Positions 5,424 to 8,533 of a DNA stretch of 8,533 bases are shown here, piece by piece. This DNA comes from Candidatus Doudnabacteria bacterium (GTDB lineage: Bacteria; Patescibacteriota; Doudnabacteria; UBA920; 2-01-FULL-50-11). A program made the position numbers and the translations under genes. Numbering within the stretch: the first letter of the stretch is position 1; each line of letters opens with the position of its first letter. The DNA is taken from the NCBI GenBank assembly GCA_016205055.1, contig JACQJK010000081.1, forward strand, positions 1 through 8,533, read 5' to 3'. The notes beneath the pieces are model-generated. The model did no database searches and was not told the DNA's origin. It was given only the letters and a program-made list of their open reading frames with translations.

Positions 5424-6597
5424 ATAGCTTAATGAGCGTCGAGGTCGCGCGGATGCTTTCTAGGATTTGCTTCGATTCCTGTTCGTCCGCCAATCTTGCG
5501 CAGCAGTAGTTTTCTATGAGCACCGGCACGAGTTCTGCAGATTTTAATTTAGCTCCTTCCAGGGTTAATCGGACAGCGAGGCCTTGCTTGGTCTTTTGCG
5601 ACCATTCTTGATCAAAAATAAAGTTGCCCAAGGAATAGAAAATGAGGCCGCAATTGATACTTTTACCTCCCCTAATCCCTCCTTGTAAAGGAGGGGTATT
5701 TTGTGTTGGTTCCTCTCCTTGATAAGGAGAGGAAAGGTGAGGTTGGGGACAATACTTTTCTATGGGCTGGACCCAATGGGGGTGATGGCCGACCACCACA
5801 TCCGCGCCGGCGTCAATTGCGGCACGGGCAAAATCTTGCTGGGTTGCGTTCGGCCGGTGCGTATATTCGTTGCCAGCATGCATGGAGACGACGATAAAAT
5901 CGCTCCGTGATTTTAAATTTTCAATTCCCAATTTTAAATTTTCCACATCGTCGGTCCGGGCGACGTAATCATTGCGGCTTTTGCCCCCGTCGTTGACCGA
6001 AGCGTAAGAGGCGGCCAGAAAGCCGATTTTTAAACCGCGCAGTTCTACGATCGCCGGTTCCCAGGCCTGCGCCTGGTCATTCCCCGCCCCGATTGCCGCA
6101 ATGCCGCTTGCGGCCAGAAGTTCGCGAGTTGTTTTTAAACCAGTAAGTCCCTGGTCGAGGGCGTGGTTATTGGCAATGCTTAAAACTTTGAAGTTATTTT
6201 CCACAAGACCCACATGGAAAGTTTTGGGTGCGTTGAAGATTAAGCTGCCGGAAGGCGGGATATGTAAGGATTCGGAAAAAGGTGATTCCAGGTTGCCGAA
6301 GTTGAAGTCGGATTGTTTCAGCAAGGCGCTGATGTTTGCGAAAGGCAGGAGCGGATCATCGTGTTTTTGAATCATGCTTGCTACGTTGCGCGAAAGCATG
6401 ATGTCGCCGACCAGTAATAACTCCACTTCGGTTTCCCGTTCTGCGCGTAGCTGCCGTTCGCCGATCAGTTCCTCCGTAAATTCTTTTTTGACCAGCGGTG
6501 TCCCGGCCCAGCCCTTCTGTGTTTGATTCTGGGCAAGCCACATCGCAAGTCCGGCAGCCGTCAGGAAGATTACCAGCAAGATAATTCTTTTCGCCAT
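5422..6597 (-). CDS. CapA-family metallophosphatase-fold protein, membrane anchored
   Basis: A CapA/YwtB-type protein (PGA_cap domain), a calcineurin-like phosphoesterase fold linked in other bacteria to poly-gamma-glutamate capsule synthesis or export; its substrate here is unknown. Of 391 residues, 4-22 are a hydrophobic N-terminal anchor or signal peptide after a Lys-Arg pair, placing the domain outside the membrane. Family motifs follow in order: VGDIMLSR (63-70), GNLE (101-104), ANNHALDQG (142-150), MHAGNEY (239-245), VVVGHHPHWVQP (267-278) and YSLGNFIFDQ (321-330). Residues about 283-311, between the last two motifs, are not part of the domain and are encoded by an inserted palindromic repeat. 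I start at ATG 6597, one base after the dprA stop, because it opens the membrane segment; an ATG 33 bases upstream adds 11 unlikely residues overlapping dprA. No Shine-Dalgarno is visible, so translation is probably coupled to dprA. Confidence 0.88.
   Translation of the reverse strand: MAKRIILLVIFLTAAGLAMWLAQNQTQKGWAGTPLVKKEFTEELIGERQLRAERETEVELLLVGDIMLSRNVASMIQKHDDPLLPFANISALLKQSDFNFGNLESPFSESLHIPPSGSLIFNAPKTFHVGLVENNFKVLSIANNHALDQGLTGLKTTRELLAASGIAAIGAGNDQAQAWEPAIVELRGLKIGFLAASYASVNDGGKSRNDYVARTDDVENLKLGIENLKSRSDFIVVSMHAGNEYTHRPNATQQDFARAAIDAGADVVVGHHPHWVQPIEKYCPQPHLSSPYQGEEPTQNTPPLQGGIRGGKSINCGLIFYSLGNFIFDQEWSQKTKQGLAVRLTLEGAKLKSAELVPVLIENYCCARLADEQESKQILESIRATSTLIKL
5665..5751. repeat. 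Double-hairpin palindromic repeat inserted inside the CapA-family gene
   Basis: An 87-bp unit with two perfect 3-base-loop hairpins: CCCTCCTT/AAGGAGGG (5677-5684/5688-5695) and TTCCTCTCCTT/AAGGAGAGGAA (5710-5720/5724-5734). The outer parts are also related as inverted copies (CCTCCCCTAATCCC on the left, TCCCCAACCTCACC when the right end is read in reverse), resembling a pair of REP-like units facing each other. The unit is flanked by a perfect 8-bp direct repeat ATACTTTT (5657-5664 and 5752-5759), as left by an insertion. It is translated in frame as a proline/glycine/glutamine-rich loop (PYQGEE, TPPLQGGIRGG), a peptide style I associate with dispersed repeats in bacterial genomes. Confidence 0.8.
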
Positions 6598-6598
6598 A

Positions 6599-7723
6599 TC
6601 ATTTCGCAAGGACGTACTGCAATGCGCCAAGATTTCTGACCTTTCCTTTAAGTTCCATCATCAGCAAAGTTGAAGAAACGACACTTGCCGGCAGATTTGA
6701 CGCCTTGATAAGCGTGTTGACGTGCACCGGTTCAAAATTCAGCAATTTCAGCAATATTTCTTCGTCCTTTGAATCGGCTGTGAGGGGGGCGGATTTTTCT
6801 GCAACGCTCGGAGTGACTTCGAGGTTGAGTTCCGAGAGAATATCTTCGACCGAAGTGACGGGTTTGGCGCCCAATTTCAACAGATTGTTCGTGCCGGCGG
6901 AAGTAGCATTAAAGATCGGTCCGGGCACGGCAAAGACTTGCCGATTTTGCTCGAGCGCGTGCCTGGCGGTAATTAACGACCCGCTTGCCAGGTCCGCTTC
7001 AATCACCAATACGCCCAAAGCCAGTCCCGAGATAATGCGGTTGCGGCGGGGAAAATTTTGTTTTAAGGGCAGGGATCCTATCGGGAATTCCGAAATTACC
7101 GCTCCGCCAGATTCGACGATCGTTTGGCTTAAGCCCCGATGAGCCCCAGGATAGATACTCGCTTGATTAAGTCCCGACCCCAAAACTGCCACGGTGGCGC
7201 CGGAGTTGGCCAGGGCGGTTCGGTGCACTAAGCCGTCCACACCAAGGGCTAAGCCGGAAATTAGGCATACTCCGGCGTGAGCAAGCGCGGCGGCCAGGTT
7301 TTCCGCCGCCATTTTGCCGTAAGAGGAAATCTTGCGAGTCCCCACCACGGCCACAGCCGGTCGACCTAGCGCTTGATTTAGGTTGCCTTTTACATAGAGC
7401 ACTGCCGGCGGGTCGGTAATTTCTTGGAGGAGCCGGGGGTAGTTGTTGTCTTTGATCGTGACCAGCCCGATGCCCTCTTGGGTAATGCGGCCGTACTCCC
7501 GGTCCGCGTCAATAGTCGCTCGCCGGCTTACCAAGAGTTCGACAAAATCGCGTTCAAAACCAGCGGCTGCCAGCTCGGCGCCGGTGGCTTTCCAGGCGCG
7601 CCCCAGGTCGGAAAAGTGATCCAGGAGTTGTTGAAAACGTTTTGGGCCCACTTGGGGCACTAAGTTGAAGGAGTTAAAGTATTTTGCCTCGTCAGTCACA
7701 TTTTTTAGAAAAGACGGGGACAC
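6599..7723 (-). CDS. dprA: DNA-processing protein DprA
   Basis: Loads RecA onto incoming single-stranded DNA during natural transformation. With the GTG start at 7723 the protein has 374 residues. The helix-hairpin-helix-like N terminus holds LVPQVGPKRFQQLLDHF (21-37). The Rossmann DprA core (about 122-285) has AVVGTRKISSYG, ISGLALGVDGLVHRTAL, VAVLGSGL, SEFPIGSLP, FPRRNRIISGLA and GSLITARHALEQNRQVFAVPG. A C-terminal winged helix (about 322-372) completes the usual order. The start is a choice. GTG 7723 has AAGGAGG (7739-7733) 9 bases upstream, whereas an in-frame TTG at 7744 has no ribosome site and a GTG at 7699 has none either. The chosen GTG lies in the loop of a small GGGG/CCCC hairpin (7726-7716). 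A CapA-family gene follows after one base, so the two are probably cotranscribed. Upstream -10-like boxes (TATTAT 7757-7752, TATCAT 7762-7757) exist but lack a convincing -35. Confidence 0.95.
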   Translation of the reverse strand: MSPSFLKNVTDEAKYFNSFNLVPQVGPKRFQQLLDHFSDLGRAWKATGAELAAAGFERDFVELLVSRRATIDADREYGRITQEGIGLVTIKDNNYPRLLQEITDPPAVLYVKGNLNQALGRPAVAVVGTRKISSYGKMAAENLAAALAHAGVCLISGLALGVDGLVHRTALANSGATVAVLGSGLNQASIYPGAHRGLSQTIVESGGAVISEFPIGSLPLKQNFPRRNRIISGLALGVLVIEADLASGSLITARHALEQNRQVFAVPGPIFNATSAGTNNLLKLGAKPVTSVEDILSELNLEVTPSVAEKSAPLTADSKDEEILLKLLNFEPVHVNTLIKASNLPASVVSSTLLMMELKGKVRNLGALQYVLAK

Positions 7724-7737
7724 CCCTCCCCGCCTCC

Positions 7738-7766
7738 TTGACAATTATTGGATAATATGATAACAT
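7738..7766 (+). promoter_or_regulatory. Promoter of the candidate ncRNA
   Basis: Consensus TTGACA (7738-7743), 17-base spacer, TAACAT (7761-7766, 4 of 6) preceded by TGA (7758-7760), an extended -10. Predicted start near 7773. It points away from dprA; its -35 overlaps the dprA ribosome binding site on the other strand. Confidence 0.6.
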
Positions 7767-7772
7767 ATTGTG

Positions 7773-7985
7773 TAAAGTTATAAAGTGGCAATATGACAAG
7801 TTGGCGCTTTTGAGTCTACTTACGAGTGACGAAAACGTCGTAATCATCCCTCCTAATTACACGCAAGTACTCGGCAAGGTTAGACTTCGGTTGATTTATT
7901 TCAATCTTAGGTCTAGCGCTCGTAGGTAGTTTTAAAAGCGCCAATCTAAATACACCCCGGTTTTTAGCGGGGTGTATTATTTTTT
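7773..7985 (+). ncRNA. Candidate structured non-coding RNA, family not recognised
   Basis: The dprA-pth gap holds no plausible protein gene but a complete + strand transcription unit: promoter, structured body, terminator. The body is closed by a long stem: 7801-7811 pairs perfectly with 7934-7944 (11 bp), then GAGT/TTTT with G-U and A-U pairs, then 7816-7826 pairs with 7919-7929 (11 bp, one G-U). Inside are GACG-AAAA-CGTC (7828-7839), GTAAT-(11-base loop)-ATTAC (7840-7860) and a two-part hairpin 7879-7885/7911-7917 with 7889-7894/7901-7906. Wobble pairs are G-U on this strand and would be A-C on the other, which fixes the direction. The 11-base loop (7845-7855) contains CCCTCCT, complementary to Shine-Dalgarno sequences. 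It does not resemble tmRNA, RNase P RNA, SRP RNA or a typical 6S RNA. A transposable element with terminal inverted repeats is an alternative, but no flanking duplication is seen. Confidence 0.6.
7949..7985 (+). terminator. Strong intrinsic terminator of the candidate ncRNA
   Basis: A perfect 11-bp stem (7949-7959 with 7968-7978), an 8-base loop and a T-rich tail (7977-7985, one A). Its 3' arm overlaps the pth stop codon. Read leftward for pth, the hairpin is followed by TAGATTGG, a poor T-run, so it works mainly for the + strand. Confidence 0.88.
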
Positions 7986-8522
7986 CAGGAAGTTTTCCAG
8001 CTCACGCGCGACATTGGGGAAGACTTGGCTGGTGAGGATAGCAAGCTCTTCCGGTGAAAAATCCTGCAGTACAAAGTCCTCGGTCGGCACGTCGTCGCGG
8101 CTGTTTCTTGCTTCCACGCCGATGCGGATACGGTGGAATTTTTGAGTATTCAGATGTTCGATTAGGTTCTGTACGCCTTTGTGCCCAGCCGAAGAAGAGT
8201 CGGAGGTTGCGCGAATGATTCCTAAAGGTAGGTCCGTATCGTCGTGTATCACCAAAAGATCTTTACCGGGTTCAAGTTTATAAAAATTACAGAGCGCTTT
8301 TGTCGCCCTGCCCGAGTCGTTCATGAAAGTTTGCGGCCGTACCAGGGCGACCCGCATTTCGTTTTTTGACCCGTAAGCAATCAGGGACTCGAAATCGGTT
8401 TCTTTTTTCCAAGTTGCATCGTCCAGTTTGCTAAAATACCAACCCGCGAAAGTATAACCGGCGTTATGGCGAGTATTTTTATATTTTTTTCCTGGGTTGC
8501 CTAGTCCTACGATTATTTTCAT
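7977..8522 (-). CDS. pth: Peptidyl-tRNA hydrolase
   Basis: Releases tRNA from peptidyl-tRNAs that drop off the ribosome. The 181 residues are complete and of usual length. The N terminus IIVGLGNPGKKYKNTRHNAG carries Asn9 and the catalytic His19; RPQTFMNDSG carries Asn68; VIHDDTDLPLG carries Asp94; KFHRIRIGV follows in its expected place. The motif that reads GHNG in E. coli Pth (Asn114) reads GHKG here (Lys115), a change at a position in the substrate site. The ATG at 8522 begins the canonical N terminus. Only 11 bases of upstream sequence are in the window, and they contain no Shine-Dalgarno. The gene ends within the terminator hairpin of the oppositely oriented candidate ncRNA. Confidence 0.96.
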   Translation of the reverse strand: MKIIVGLGNPGKKYKNTRHNAGYTFAGWYFSKLDDATWKKETDFESLIAYGSKNEMRVALVRPQTFMNDSGRATKALCNFYKLEPGKDLLVIHDDTDLPLGIIRATSDSSSAGHKGVQNLIEHLNTQKFHRIRIGVEARNSRDDVPTEDFVLQDFSPEELAILTSQVFPNVARELENFLKK

Positions 8523-8533
8523 ATGCTAAAGAC

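Noticed and set aside
6598..6630. Earlier ATG for the CapA-family gene, overlapping dprA
   Set aside because: The extra 11 residues (MAHCSTSLRND) precede a perfect signal-anchor start and are read inside the conserved dprA end.
7724..7744. TTG start for dprA at 7744
   Set aside because: It lies upstream of AAGGAGG, which would then be inside the gene; GTG 7723 uses that site with normal spacing.
7794..7814. Tiny frame MTSWRF at the head of the candidate ncRNA, as a leader peptide
   Set aside because: No ribosome site, and no + strand gene follows the terminator for it to control.
7801..7944. MITE-like mobile element with 26-bp terminal inverted repeats
   Set aside because: No flanking target duplication is visible, G-U pairs favour an RNA stem on one strand, and a promoter and terminator frame it. 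Not fully excluded.
1..8533. CRISPR arrays, tRNA or rRNA genes, complete insertion sequences
   Set aside because: I saw no regularly spaced repeats, cloverleaf-type sequence with a CCA end, rRNA segment or transposase.

Overview
The window reads as ordinary bacterial chromosome, compact and close to 50% GC. Gene content and protein style fit a Patescibacteria/CPR-like genome best: a RelE-type toxin remnant, TopA with three C-terminal zinc ribbons, a DprA-CapA pair, a short single-domain MetE-like protein, and several starts with no Shine-Dalgarno sequence. This placement is an inference from protein character; no rRNA or other phylogenetic marker is present.

Layout, left to right. (1) 1-134, + strand: 3' end of a RelE-family toxin gene. 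(2) 273-614, - strand: an unrecognised 113-residue protein, whose ribosome binding site can pair with an upstream CCTCCT. (3) 717-3026, - strand: topA (DNA topoisomerase I), ending at an intrinsic terminator. (4) 3027-3395: a divergent control region. Two TTGACA boxes lie back to back in a perfect palindrome; the rightward one drives a SAM-I riboswitch with an anti-terminator/terminator platform. (5) 3396-4475, + strand: the riboswitch-controlled zinc methyltransferase (MetE catalytic domain only). (6) 4655-5341, + strand: a class I SAM-dependent methyltransferase with its own promoter, flanked by a 7-bp inverted repeat. (7) 5422-6597, - strand: a membrane-anchored CapA-family metallophosphatase, carrying inside its reading frame a short double-hairpin repeat flanked by an 8-bp direct repeat. 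(8) 6599-7723, - strand: dprA, one base upstream of capA. (9) 7724-7976: no protein gene, but a promoter, a long imperfect stem enclosing three hairpins, and a strong terminator, all on the + strand; this is a candidate structured non-coding RNA of about 210 nt. (10) 7977-8522, - strand: pth (peptidyl-tRNA hydrolase), overlapping the terminator of that RNA tail to tail.

Functionally, topA, dprA and pth are housekeeping or DNA-uptake genes. The methionine-synthase-like gene is the only one with a recognisable metabolite switch, and the SAM-I aptamer supports a role in making methionine, and so SAM. The neighbouring methyltransferase would use SAM, but it has a separate promoter and terminator, so a shared pathway is not shown. 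The least explained elements are the candidate ncRNA at about 7773-7985, with an exposed C-rich loop complementary to Shine-Dalgarno sequences, and the palindromic repeat accommodated in frame in the CapA-family gene.
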